From positions 1,178,001 through 1,242,000 of the forward strand of contig CAVOHR010000001.1 in NCBI GenBank assembly GCA_963695835.1: DNA of 64,000 nt. The letters are read 5' to 3'. This document shows, piece after piece, positions 56,553-64,000 of this stretch (position 1 is its first letter; every line of letters starts with the position of its first letter). The notes under the pieces were generated by a model, which was not told where the DNA came from, ran no database searches, and was given only the letters and a program-made list of their open reading frames with translations. The position numbers and the translations under genes are program-made. The DNA is from VRUE01 sp963695835. Its GTDB lineage: Bacteria; Actinomycetota; Thermoleophilia; Solirubrobacterales; 70-9.

Positions 56553-57053
56553 ATGCCGGAGCTGCTCGACCGAGACACCCGTACCGAGCTTCGCCTGGGG
56601 GGCGACGAGCGACTGGCACGCGTCGAGCTGCGGCGGCAGATCGGACGCCTGGAGCGGCAGCTTGCCGGGCTAGTGGCCGAGGCCTTCCCGCGCATTGAGA
56701 TCGACGTCTCGGTGCCGGCCGCGGCGGGTGAGCCGCGCGTCCTCGACCTCGGCGGCCTCGAGATGGTGCGCGACGCGCTGGCGGCGCGGATCGCGACCGC
56801 GCGCAGGGCGCTGCGCGAGCGCGAGGAGGTCGAGACGCGCAACCGCGAGCTGCTCGAGCGGATGCTGGAGCGGCCCGGGAACTTCAGGTGGCTGCGGATC
56901 TCACGTGCCGACGTCGGCGAGCCCGGCTGCGGCCACTGGCACTCGCGGCCGCGGCTCGGCCCGCTCGGGATGCTGATGGGCTGGTGGCGGGTCAGGGTCT
57001 CCTCCGGATGCCCGTTAGCCGGGCGGCTTGCGGCCGTTGAGCAAGAGCCGTAA
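56553..57053 (+). CDS. Coiled-coil protein with C-terminal WW/GC motif, unknown
   Basis: 166 residues. RRQIGRLERQLAGLVAEAF and ALAARIATARRALREREEVETRNRELLERML are helical coiled coils; the tail CGHWHSRPRLGPLGMLMGWWRVRVSSGCPLA is unusual, Trp and Cys rich. Not recognised as a named family. TACACT 12 bases before the ATG is a possible -10. Its end overlaps the next gene by 17-26 bases. Confidence 0.65.
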   Translation: MPELLDRDTRTELRLGGDERLARVELRRQIGRLERQLAGLVAEAFPRIEIDVSVPAAAGEPRVLDLGGLEMVRDALAARIATARRALREREEVETRNRELLERMLERPGNFRWLRISRADVGEPGCGHWHSRPRLGPLGMLMGWWRVRVSSGCPLAGRLAAVEQEP

Positions 57054-57453
57054 GACCTCCGAGAGGCGCAAGGCCGACGAGCGCCCGCCGGCGCCCTGGG
57101 GCTCCTTCCCGCTCGCCGAGCTGACGATCCTCGCCGGGATCGTGATGCTGGCGATCGGGGTCTTCGGCAAGAGCCCGACCTCGCTCGGCGTCGGCGTCGT
57201 CCTCGCCGGGCTCGGCGGCCTCGAGGTGGCCGCGCGCGAGCACTTCGCCGGCTACCGCTCGCACACCACCCTGCTCGCCGGCACCCTCTTCGTGCTCGTC
57301 ACCGCGGGCCTCTTCTACCTGGCGGGACTGATCCTCGCCGTCAGTCTCGCCGCCGGCGCCGTCGCTTTCCTCGCCGCCTTCGTCGCCCTGCGCCGCGCCT
57401 TCCAGCGCGCCTCGGGCGGCCTCTCCTTCAAGGCCGGCGGGCTGAGGGGATAG
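57037..57453 (+). CDS. Small membrane protein, four helices
   Basis: 138 residues from TTG 57037 (57028 is an alternative TTG). A basic N-terminus (SKSRKTSERRKADER), then four hydrophobic segments: LTILAGIVMLAIGVFG, LGVGVVLAGLGGLE, TTLLAGTLFVLVTAGLFYLAGLIL and LAAGAVAFLAAFVAL. No family recognised. It overlaps the upstream gene, so coupled translation is likely. Its TAG stop lies eight bases before family A copy 4. Confidence 0.65.
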   Translation: MSKSRKTSERRKADERPPAPWGSFPLAELTILAGIVMLAIGVFGKSPTSLGVGVVLAGLGGLEVAAREHFAGYRSHTTLLAGTLFVLVTAGLFYLAGLILAVSLAAGAVAFLAAFVALRRAFQRASGGLSFKAGGLRG

Positions 57454-57460
57454 CTGGCCC

Positions 57461-57575
57461 AGGGCCTATCCCGGTAGGGGTGGAGCGTCTTGTACTTTTT
57501 TTGCAGCGCGAACCTCGGACGGCAAGGATCTGTCTTCAAAAAAAGTTAAGCGGAACCCCTGCCGGGATAGGCCCT
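57461..57575. repeat. Family A palindromic element, copy 4
   Basis: 115 bp, 21-bp outer arms with one G-U pair (AGGGCCTATCCCGGTAGGGG side). Core blocks GGAGCGTCTTGTACTTTTTT and TGTCTTCAAAAAAAGTTAAG. It ends on the first base of the stop codon of the convergent IHF gene. Same orientation as copy 2. Confidence 0.85.
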
Positions 57576-57934
57576 CAGACCAGCGCGCCGCTGTGGCCGT
57601 TCAGCGTGCTCGCGAGCAGCGCCCGCTGGCGCGCCGTCAGGGTGCCGAGCCGCTTGTTCTCGCTCAGCGCCAGCGTCTGCAGCAGCTTGCGGGCGCGGGT
57701 GCGGCCCCAGCGCCTCTGGCTGGTCAGCAGCTCGGCCAGGGTCATGCTCTCGGTCTCCCAGGGGCAGTCGCGAATCACCCCGGCCACGTCGATCTCGCCC
57801 CGCCCGATCGACCGCTTCAGCTCCGCTCTGGCCAGCCGCACCCGATTGGCGCGCGCCAGGGCCTGCATGTGCTGCGGAATCTGGACTGCGGAAGCGGTCG
57901 ATGAGGCAGGGGCGATCGAAATGGCAGCATCCAC
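57575..57934 (-). CDS. mihF: Integration host factor, actinobacterial type
   Basis: 119 residues. RANRVRLARAELKRSIGRGEIDVAGVIRDCPWETESMTLAELLTSQRRWGRTRARKLLQTLALSENKRLGTLTARQRALLASTL matches the mIHF fold with its helix-two-turn-helix (RRWGRTRARKLLQTL). It bends DNA and organises the nucleoid, and was first named for phage L5 integration. GGGAGGAG is its ribosome site. Its stop overlaps a family A repeat. Confidence 0.9.
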   Translation of the reverse strand: MDAAISIAPASSTASAVQIPQHMQALARANRVRLARAELKRSIGRGEIDVAGVIRDCPWETESMTLAELLTSQRRWGRTRARKLLQTLALSENKRLGTLTARQRALLASTLNGHSGALV

Positions 57935-58212
57935 TGGGACTCCTCCCTTACGGGTCGTAAACTGGGTTATCTCTCTGCGCCGGCCGCTGAGCGACCCGTA
58001 GAGCCAAGTGCCCTATCCGCTCGCCGCCTCCTGTCCTGGCGGCGATCGGCGAGGGGGGCAAGCTACGCGGTCGAGGCGGTGGGCGTCAACCCACGGTCGG
58101 AAAAGAGCGGCCAGGTCATTCGCTAAGAGCATCTTTTTCTCGAAGCGAGCGCCTTGTCCGGATCTGGACAAGCGCGAAACTACCCCTCTGGGGGTAAGCC
58201 GGCGACGGGCTC
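57935..58212. promoter_or_regulatory. Upstream region of mihF and end of the aminotransferase gene, with inverted repeats
   Basis: 278 bases without a gene. Present: ACGGGTCG / CGACCCGT (8-bp arms, about 57956 and 57993), CTTGTCC-N6-GGACAAG at 58153-58172, and TACCCC-TCTG-GGGGTA at 58181-58196. The last two lie just after the stop of the aminotransferase gene on the minus strand and may terminate it; the first may regulate mihF. No tRNA or other RNA gene seen. Confidence 0.45.
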
Positions 58213-59469
58213 TCAGGCCCGCGGCAGGTCAGGGAACTTGGCGGCGATTTGGCCGATTTTGTCCAAAGCGCTGTCGAGATGCTCGCGCTCGTGGGTCGCC
58301 ATCAGGCTGGTGCGCAGCAGCGCCCCGCCGGGCGGGACCGCCGGATGGATCGCGACGTTGGTGTAGACGCCGACGTCGAACAGCGCCTTCCAGAGCAGCA
58401 CCGCCTGCCAGTCGTCGCCGACCACCACCGGCACGACCGGCGTGGTCGCCACGGCGCCGTCCGGCAGCGTCCCCGGCTCGACCACCCGCAGGCCGAGGCC
58501 GCGCAGCCCCTCGCGCAGGTACTCCGAGTTGTCGAGCAGCGCTTCGAACAGCCGTGGCCCGTCGGCGCGGATCACGCGCAGCGCCCCCAGCGCCGCGCCG
58601 ACGGCGGCCGGCACCGCCGAGGCGCTGAAGACGAACGGGCGCGAGGCGATTCGCAGGTACTCGATCGCCTCGGCCGGGCCGGCGATGAAGCCGCCACAGG
58701 AGGCGAGGCTCTTGGAGAAGGTCCCCATCCGCAGGTCGACCTCGCCCTCGAGGCCGAACAGCTCGGAGACGCCGGCGCCGCGGGCGCCGAGCACGCCGGC
58801 CCCGTGCGCCTCGTCGACCATCAGCCGCGCCCCGTGCGTCCGGCAGAGCTCGACGACCCGCGGCAGGTCGCAGACGTCGCCCTCCATCGAGAAGACGCCG
58901 TCGACGACGACCAGCACCCCGCCGCCGTCGCCTGCCGCCCGCTTGAGCATCTTCTCCAGCTTGTCCATCCGGTTGTGGCGGAAGGGCCGCAGCTTGGCTC
59001 CCGCCAGCCGGCAGCCGTCGAGGATCGAGGCGTGGTCGCCGGAGTCGCAGATCACCGTGTCGCCGGGACCGAGGATCGTGCCGATGCAACCGACGTTGGC
59101 CTGGTATCCGGTGGTGTAGACGATCGCCTCCTCGGTCCCCATCCACTCGGCCAGCTCGCGCTCCAGCTCGACGTGCAGCGGCGTCGTCCCGTTCAGCAGC
59201 CGCGAGCCGGTGACCCCGGTGCCGTAGGTCTCCAGCGCATCGCGGGCCGCCTGCTTGACCCGCTCGTCGCCGGTCAGCCCGAGGTAGTTGTTGGAGCCGA
59301 GCATGATCGTCTCGCGGCCCTCCATCTCGACCACCGGTCCCGCCTGGGAGGTGAGCAGCCGGAAGTAGGGGAGGAGGTCGTGCTCCTTGGCCGCTTCGAG
59401 CTGCTCGAGGCGGTCGTGGCTGCGTGCCTTCTCGAATACGTCGACGGGGGCCTTCGCTATTTCGCTCAT
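58213..59469 (-). CDS. Alpha-oxoamine synthase, serine palmitoyltransferase-like
   Basis: 418 residues, PLP fold type I. The internal aldimine Lys253 is in GTFSKSLASCGGFIAG; Asp219 and His222 in VDEAHGAGVLGARG; His146 in GDHASILDG. The segment GTFSKS-GG-RPFVFSASAVPAAV resembles serine palmitoyltransferase (RPYVFTAS) more than AONS or KBL. It would condense an acyl-CoA (or acyl-ACP) with an amino acid to a 3-ketosphinganine-like product. It is divergent by 25 bp from a large GNAT protein. KBL or BioF activity remains possible. Confidence 0.75.
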   Translation of the reverse strand: MSEIAKAPVDVFEKARSHDRLEQLEAAKEHDLLPYFRLLTSQAGPVVEMEGRETIMLGSNNYLGLTGDERVKQAARDALETYGTGVTGSRLLNGTTPLHVELERELAEWMGTEEAIVYTTGYQANVGCIGTILGPGDTVICDSGDHASILDGCRLAGAKLRPFRHNRMDKLEKMLKRAAGDGGGVLVVVDGVFSMEGDVCDLPRVVELCRTHGARLMVDEAHGAGVLGARGAGVSELFGLEGEVDLRMGTFSKSLASCGGFIAGPAEAIEYLRIASRPFVFSASAVPAAVGAALGALRVIRADGPRLFEALLDNSEYLREGLRGLGLRVVEPGTLPDGAVATTPVVPVVVGDDWQAVLLWKALFDVGVYTNVAIHPAVPPGGALLRTSLMATHEREHLDSALDKIGQIAAKFPDLPRA

Positions 59470-59475
59470 GTCGAG

Positions 59476-59485
59476 AGTGTAGGTT
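59476..59485. promoter_or_regulatory. Overlapping back-to-back -10 boxes
   Basis: TACACT on the minus strand (59476-59481) ends six bases before the aminotransferase ATG; TAGGTT on the plus strand (59480-59485) ends nine bases before the GNAT ATG. The two boxes overlap by two bases in a gap of 25, so the promoters probably compete and both -35 regions lie inside the opposite coding sequence. Confidence 0.45.
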
Positions 59486-59494
59486 CAGCCCTCC

Positions 59495-60631
59495 ATGGCA
59501 GAGGTATCGATCCACCCGGTGCGCTCGCGGCGCGAGCTGAAGCGCTTCGTCAAGGTGCCGTTCCGTCTGCATCGCGACAGCCCGCAGTGGGTGGCGCCGC
59601 TGATCTTCGAGCGGATGGAGTTCCTCGACAGGGGGAAGAACCCCTACTTCGAGCACGCCGAGGCGGAGTACTTCGTCGCCGAGCGGGACGGCGAGCCGGT
59701 CGGCCGCGTCACCGCCCAGGTCGACGAGCGCTGGGACGAGTTCCAGGGCGGCAGCGACGCGATGTTCGGCTTCTTCGAGAGCGCCGACGACCCCGAGGTC
59801 GCCGCCGCCCTGCTCGACGCCGCGGCCGAGTGGGCACGGGCCCGCGGCAGGTCGCGGATCCTCGGCCCGATGGACTTCACCACCAACGACGAGGTGGGGA
59901 TCCTGATCGAGGGCCACGAGCGCAGGCCGCTGATCCTCGAGCCGTGGCACCCGCCCTACTACCGGCAGCTGATCGAGGCGCGCGGATTCGGCAAGGCGAT
60001 GGACCTGCTGATGTGGGAACTGCAGTTCGGCCAGCTGAAGGAGGGCGACCGCTTCGACCCGGCGATCCACGCCGCCGCCGAAAAGGCCCTCGACGACGAA
60101 GACATCGTCATTCGCAATATGCGCAAGCGCGACATGGCGGACGAGGTGCGCCGCTTCATGGACGTCTACAACGACGCCTGGGGGGACAACTGGGGATTCG
60201 TCCCGATCACCGACTCCGAGGCCGCGTTCCAGGCGAAGAGCCTGAAGCAGGTGCTGGACGAGGAATGGGCCTTCATCGCCGAAAAGGACGGCGAGGCGAT
60301 CGGCGCCGGGCTGACCCTGCCCGACATCAACCAGGTGCTGGCGAAGATGAACGGCCGGCTGCTGCCCTTCGGCTGGCTGAAGTTCCTGCTCGGCAAGGGC
60401 AAGATCGACCAGTGCCGGGTCTTCGCGCTGGGCGTCAAGCGCGCCTACCACCACACCGGAGTCGGCGCCGGCCTCTACCTGAAGAACCTGGCCGCCGGGG
60501 CGGCGCCCGGCGGGATCGTCGGCGGCGAGATGGGCTGGGTGCTGGAGACCAACGAGCCGATGAACCGGGCGTTGGAGGGCATGGGCGGAACCGTGGTCAA
60601 GAAGTACCGGTTGTACGAGCAAGCGATCTGA
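59495..60631 (+). CDS. Large GNAT-fold N-acyltransferase, YghO-like
   Basis: 378 residues. VPFRLHRDSPQWVAPLIFERMEFLDRGKNPYFEHAEAEYFVAERDGEPVGRVTA opens the N-terminal half; PMDFTTNDEVGILIEGHERRPLILEPWHPPYY and DVYNDAWGDNWGFVPIT are family-typical; the C-terminal GALGVKRAYHHTGVGAGLYL-like segment (ALGVKRAYHHTGVGAGLYL) is the acyl-CoA site. Homologs of this type lie in bacterial sphingolipid/ceramide clusters. Divergent from the SPT-like gene. Function inferred. Confidence 0.7.
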   Translation: MAEVSIHPVRSRRELKRFVKVPFRLHRDSPQWVAPLIFERMEFLDRGKNPYFEHAEAEYFVAERDGEPVGRVTAQVDERWDEFQGGSDAMFGFFESADDPEVAAALLDAAAEWARARGRSRILGPMDFTTNDEVGILIEGHERRPLILEPWHPPYYRQLIEARGFGKAMDLLMWELQFGQLKEGDRFDPAIHAAAEKALDDEDIVIRNMRKRDMADEVRRFMDVYNDAWGDNWGFVPITDSEAAFQAKSLKQVLDEEWAFIAEKDGEAIGAGLTLPDINQVLAKMNGRLLPFGWLKFLLGKGKIDQCRVFALGVKRAYHHTGVGAGLYLKNLAAGAAPGGIVGGEMGWVLETNEPMNRALEGMGGTVVKKYRLYEQAI

Positions 60632-60680
60632 GAGGCCGCAAGTTGCGGGACCCGCGGTCTGCCGCCGCCTCCGCTCTCGC

Positions 60681-60686
60681 TACAGT
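60681..60686 (+). promoter_or_regulatory. -10 box, leaderless spacing
   Basis: TACAGT, seven bases, then the GTG at 60694. Upstream, CCGCAA-G-TTGCGG (near 60636) is a small inverted repeat just after the GNAT stop. Confidence 0.4.
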
Positions 60687-60693
60687 CGGCGCG

Positions 60694-60960
60694 GTGAGCG
60701 AGTTCGAGCTTGAGCCGGTTCGAGTCCGCGTCCTGGAGCGGCGGGCCACGAGTGTGCCCGCCCTCCGCGGCGAGGCGCGCACGGCCGCGATAGCGGCCGT
60801 CGGCGGCGTTCTGGCGGGAGCCGCGACGGTGGCGACGGCACGCGCCGTGCGCGCCGCGGCGAAGAAGTCAGGGGGACGGTTGCTGCCGCGGAGGAACCGC
60901 CAGCCGAAGGTCGTCGCCAGCCGCTCCTTCCTCGTGGACGTTCACCTGCTCGGCAGGTGA
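60694..60960 (+). CDS. Small protein with one membrane-like segment, unknown
   Basis: 88 residues from GTG. FELEPVRVRVLERR, then an Ala-rich hydrophobic segment (AAIAAVGGVLAGAATVATARAVRAAA) and a basic, Arg/Lys-rich C-terminus (GGRLLPRRNRQPKVVASRSFLVDVHLLGR). Its TGA overlaps the downstream GTG by four bases, so it is coupled to the glycosylase gene. No family recognised. Confidence 0.55.
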   Translation: MSEFELEPVRVRVLERRATSVPALRGEARTAAIAAVGGVLAGAATVATARAVRAAAKKSGGRLLPRRNRQPKVVASRSFLVDVHLLGR

Positions 60961-61865
60961 CGAGCCTTGAAGTAGAGGTCCGGCCGCCCTCGCCCTACCG
61001 CCTGCCCGCCTACGGCGGCGAGGACCGGGTGATGAGGATCGACGGGGGCATCGCCACGCGGCTGCTGCAGGTCGAGGGCAGCCCGGTGCTGGTCCGCGCC
61101 TGGCAGCCGGCCAGCGAGCGGGTGCTCTTCCGGGCCGAGCCGGTCGATCCGGCGGCGCTGGCGTCGCCGCTGGTGCTGCCGGCCCGGCCGGGCCGTCCCG
61201 CCGGCCGGGCCGAGCTGGAGCTGGCCACCGAGCGGCTGCGCTTCGCGCTCGGCGTCGACGACGACCTCGCCGAGCTCTACCGCGCCTTCCGCCGCGACCC
61301 GCTGCTCGGGCCGCTGCTGCGCCGCCGCCCCTGGCTGCGGCCGCGCCGCCGGCCCTGGGCCTGGGAGGCGCTTGCCTGGGCGGTGGTCAAGCAGCTGATC
61401 GAGAGCGGCCGCGCCGCCCGCATCCAGCGACGCATCGTCGGCCGCTGGGGTCTGCGGCTCGGCGCCGATCGCGCGGCGCTGCGCGACGTCCCGGCGGCGG
61501 CGACGATCGCCGGCCGGGCGCCCGCCGAAATCGAGCAGCTCGGCCTCTCGCCGTCCCGCTCGATCGCCCTGCGTGCCGTCGCCCGCCAGCTCGCCGCCGG
61601 CCGGGTGTCCCCGGACGAGCCGGCCGGGGACACCCGCCTCCTCGCGATCCCCGAAATCGGCCCCTGGACCGTGCAGTGCCTCGGCCTCTACGGCCGCGGC
61701 GACCCCGACTCGCTGCCGGCCGGCGACCTGATCTACCTGAAGCTGGTCGGCCGCCTGGCGCGGCTCGGCCGCCGCGCCACGGTCGGGGAGGTCGAGGAGT
61801 TCTACGCGCCCTACGCGCCGTTCCGCGGCCTCGCCGCCTCCTGGACGGCCGGGATGTACGGATAA
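60957..61865 (+). CDS. DNA-3-methyladenine glycosylase II (AlkA-like)
   Basis: 302 residues. The HhH-GPD motif LAIPEIGPWTVQCLGLYGRGDPDSLPAGDLIYLKLVGRL contains the catalytic Asp257. The N-terminal ~100 residues match the AlkA-type entry domain. It removes alkylated bases in base excision repair. GTG start overlaps the upstream stop. Confidence 0.85.
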   Translation: MTSLEVEVRPPSPYRLPAYGGEDRVMRIDGGIATRLLQVEGSPVLVRAWQPASERVLFRAEPVDPAALASPLVLPARPGRPAGRAELELATERLRFALGVDDDLAELYRAFRRDPLLGPLLRRRPWLRPRRRPWAWEALAWAVVKQLIESGRAARIQRRIVGRWGLRLGADRAALRDVPAAATIAGRAPAEIEQLGLSPSRSIALRAVARQLAAGRVSPDEPAGDTRLLAIPEIGPWTVQCLGLYGRGDPDSLPAGDLIYLKLVGRLARLGRRATVGEVEEFYAPYAPFRGLAASWTAGMYG

Positions 61866-61896
61866 AGAAACGCCACCGGCGGCCGATAAGCCCGCG

Positions 61897-64000
61897 ATGG
61901 AACGCGCGGGACAGGGCGGCGGCTGGCCGGACGACAGGGTAAGCGAGTTCCTCGACGAGATCTCCTCGGCCGGGAACGAATACCGGCGCCTGGTCGAGCG
62001 CCTGCCGGCGATCGTCTACGCCTGCGAGGTGGGGGAGCGCGGCCGCTGGCGCTACGTCAGCCCGCAGATCGAAGAAATCCTCGGCTACAGCCCCGAGGAG
62101 TGGATGGCAGATCCGGGGCTGTGGGCGCGCCAGCTTCACCCCGAGGACCGTGAGCGCGTGTTCGAGCAGGAGACCCGTAAGGGCGCCGAGCAGAACAGCG
62201 GCCCGCCGATCGACTACCGGATGATCACCCGCGAGGGCGACGTCGTCTGGATCCTCGACGAGGCGGTGCTCGAGCCCGACGACCGCGGGACGCAGATCTG
62301 GCACGGCGTCCTCTACGACATCACCGAGCGCAAGATCGCCGAGCACGAGCTGCGGCGCGCCGCCGCCCAGCAGGCGACCGTGGCGCTGCTCGGCCGCCAG
62401 GCGCTGCAGGACGGCGACCCGGCGCGGCTGCGGGCGCGGGCGGCGGCGCTGATGACCGAGATCGAGGGAGTCGAGGCGGCCTGCATCTGGGAGGCCGGGC
62501 GCGAGGGGCGGCGGCTGCACCTGCGCGCCGGGCTGGAGGGCGGGTCGCTCGGCGCCGAGCGCCGCGCCTCGGCCGCTCGCGACTCGCACGCCGGCGCCGC
62601 GCTCGAGTCGGGCCTGCACGTGATCGTCGACGACTGGTCCTCGGAGCGGCGCTTCTCGATGCCGCCGGCGCTGCGCGTGCTCGGCGTGCGCAGCAGCCTC
62701 GCCGTGCCGATCGCCGGCAAGGAGCGGCCGTTCGGCGTCTTCGACATCCACTCGACCGAGCCGAGCCGCTTCACCCCCCAGGACGTCCACTTCGTGCAGG
62801 CCTCCGCCAACGTGCTGGCCGACGCCTTCGAGCGCCACACGGCCGACGAGGCGCTGCGCCACCGCGTCCTGCACGACTCGTTGACCGGCCTGCCGAACCG
62901 GCTCAGCTTCGTCGACTCGCTGCAGGAGGCGCTGCGCCGCGGTACCGCCTCCGGCTCGCCGGTCGGCATCCTCTTCCTCGACCTCGATCACTTCAAGCTG
63001 ATCAACGACAGCATCGGCCACCACGCCGGCGACGACCTGCTGCGGGCGGTGGCGCCGCGGCTGCGCGCCCACCTGCGGCCCGGCGACGTCGTCGCCCGCT
63101 TCGGCGGCGACGAGTTCGGCATCCTCGTCGATCGTCTCGCCGACGAGGAGGAGGCGCTGGCGATCGCCGACCGGGTCGCCGCGGCGTTCGCCGAGCCCTA
63201 CTCGATGGGCGGCGCCGACCACTTCGTCACCGCCAGCATCGGGATCGCGGTGGCGCGGCCGGCGGGCCGCGAGCCGGTCGACGCAGAGATGTTGATCCGC
63301 GACGCCGACGCGGCGATGTACCGCGCCAAGGAGCGCGGCCGCGGCCGCTGCGAGATGTTCGACGCCGAGATGCGCGCCCGCGCGGTGCGGCGGCTCGAGG
63401 TCGAGCGCGAGCTGCGCCACGCCGTCGAGCGCGACGAGCTCGAGCTGCACTACCAGCCGGTGGTCGCGCTCGGCAGCGGCGAGATCGTCGGCCTCGAGGC
63501 GCTGGTCCGCTGGCAGCACCCGCAGCGCGGCGTGCTCGACCCCGGCGAGTTCGTCTCGATCGCCGAGGACAGCGGCCTGATCGAGCCGATCGGCCGCTGG
63601 GTGCAGGAGACCGCCTGCCGCCAGGCGCTCGGCTGGCACGCGCTGCAGCCGGACCGGCGGCCGCTCGACATCTCGGTCAACCTCTCGGCCCGTCAGGTCG
63701 CGCACCGCGACCTCGCCGACTCGGTCGCCGAGATCCTCGCCCGCACCGGGCTGGACCCGGTCAACCTGCAGCTCGAGGTCACCGAGAGCTCGCTGGTCGA
63801 GGAGTCGGCCACCGCGACCGCGACGCTCGAAGCGCTGAGCGAGATCGGCGTGCGGCTGGTGCTCGACGACTTCGGCACCGGCTACTCCTCGCTCGCCTAC
63901 CTCAACCGCTTCCCCTTCGACGCGCTGAAGATCGACCGCTCCTTCGTCGAGGCGCTGGGGATCGAGCAGGAGCGCACGGCGATCGTCGAGGCGGTGATCG
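61897..64000 (+). CDS. PAS-GAF-GGDEF-EAL cyclic-di-GMP enzyme, 5' part
   Basis: 701 codons, open to the window end. PAS domain (~24-145: LPAIVYACEVGERGRWRYVSPQIEEILGYSPEEW ... DYRMITREGDVVWI), GAF (~160-320), GGDEF with intact RFGGDEFG (~402), then EAL with EALVRW (~531) and DFGTGYSSLAYL. Both a cyclase and a phosphodiesterase signature are intact, so it could make or degrade c-di-GMP in response to a PAS/GAF signal. ATG 61897 has no clear ribosome site. Confidence 0.9.
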   Translation, partial: MERAGQGGGWPDDRVSEFLDEISSAGNEYRRLVERLPAIVYACEVGERGRWRYVSPQIEEILGYSPEEWMADPGLWARQLHPEDRERVFEQETRKGAEQNSGPPIDYRMITREGDVVWILDEAVLEPDDRGTQIWHGVLYDITERKIAEHELRRAAAQQATVALLGRQALQDGDPARLRARAAALMTEIEGVEAACIWEAGREGRRLHLRAGLEGGSLGAERRASAARDSHAGAALESGLHVIVDDWSSERRFSMPPALRVLGVRSSLAVPIAGKERPFGVFDIHSTEPSRFTPQDVHFVQASANVLADAFERHTADEALRHRVLHDSLTGLPNRLSFVDSLQEALRRGTASGSPVGILFLDLDHFKLINDSIGHHAGDDLLRAVAPRLRAHLRPGDVVARFGGDEFGILVDRLADEEEALAIADRVAAAFAEPYSMGGADHFVTASIGIAVARPAGREPVDAEMLIRDADAAMYRAKERGRGRCEMFDAEMRARAVRRLEVERELRHAVERDELELHYQPVVALGSGEIVGLEALVRWQHPQRGVLDPGEFVSIAEDSGLIEPIGRWVQETACRQALGWHALQPDRRPLDISVNLSARQVAHRDLADSVAEILARTGLDPVNLQLEVTESSLVEESATATATLEALSEIGVRLVLDDFGTGYSSLAYLNRFPFDALKIDRSFVEALGIEQERTAIVEAVI

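Noticed and set aside
57935..58212. Possible tRNA or regulatory RNA upstream of mihF
   Set aside because: Several inverted repeats are present, but no cloverleaf or T-loop consensus.
58249..60693. A long plus-strand frame across the SPT-like and GNAT genes
   Set aside because: Only its last 88 codons (from 60694) look like a protein; the rest is antisense or off-frame to well-supported genes.

Overview
The window is about 70% GC and densely packed, with gene content typical of a high-GC Gram-positive bacterium. It carries an actinobacterial integration host factor, a PucR-type regulator, MMPL/RND lipid transporters, MlaE/MlaF lipid-transport genes, a type II NADP isocitrate dehydrogenase and many GTG starts. 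Most genes with a visible promoter show a TANNNT box only 6-9 bases before the start codon and no ribosome binding site. An actinobacterium of the Thermoleophilia/Solirubrobacterales type fits best, but this is inferred from gene content and style; no rRNA marker is present.

Layout. 1-458: end of a cation/proton antiporter. 466-3587: GH65 disaccharide phosphorylase with beta-phosphoglucomutase-like HAD enzyme. 3726-5617: VapBC toxin-antitoxin pair, divergent from a leaderless AAA ATPase. 5640-9344: membrane-anchor-less (type E) succinate dehydrogenase operon sdhA-sdhB-sdhE. 9439-11848: divergent M28 peptidase and M50 site-2 protease. 12113-13116: a Vsr-like nuclease-fold gene bounded by palindromes. 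13140-17154: acyl-CoA dehydrogenase, icd, mdh. 17280-20976: small wHTH protein, fatty acid desaturase, PucR regulator, fatty acid hydroxylase. 20996-25556: Hsp20, Lon, GT39-like membrane glycosyltransferase. 25622-29077: TM protein, TetR regulator and an MMPL transporter whose frame is broken at mid-gene. 29168-34797: amidase, R2-like/SCP2 fusion, acyl-CoA ligase and small proteins, FKBP lipoprotein. 35032-39700: accessory stretch with an HTH_42 protein, DUF4143 ATPase, RHH/PemK toxin-antitoxin pair, and a tandemly duplicated HicA-like module embedded in repeated copies of the 3' end of glyS. 39715-46143: glyS, FmdB zinc ribbon, LCP ligase, ROK kinase, rsmI, metG. 46249-49800: aldehyde dehydrogenase, PQQ-type sugar dehydrogenase, secreted lipoprotein. 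49890-56386: mlaE-mlaE-mlaF-MMPL-thioredoxin-B3/4 lipid transport operon without MCE proteins. 56553-57934: two small proteins and the integration host factor. 58213-64000: a serine-palmitoyltransferase-like enzyme divergent from a large GNAT protein, an AlkA-like glycosylase, and the start of a PAS-GAF-GGDEF-EAL protein that runs off the end.

The most unusual content is intergenic. A 107-115 bp long-hairpin element occurs four times (11849, 17154, 56385, 57461), abutting stop codons, with conserved sequence even in the parts that do not pair. A second palindromic family flanks metG in inverted orientation, a third bounds the Vsr-like gene, and a 27-bp inverted repeat sits in frame inside an MMPL gene. 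A TGGCTGG-based operator appears upstream of three lipid-related genes and may define a small TetR regulon. No rRNA, tRNA, CRISPR array or intact insertion sequence was seen, and no gene-free stretch exceeds 300 bases.
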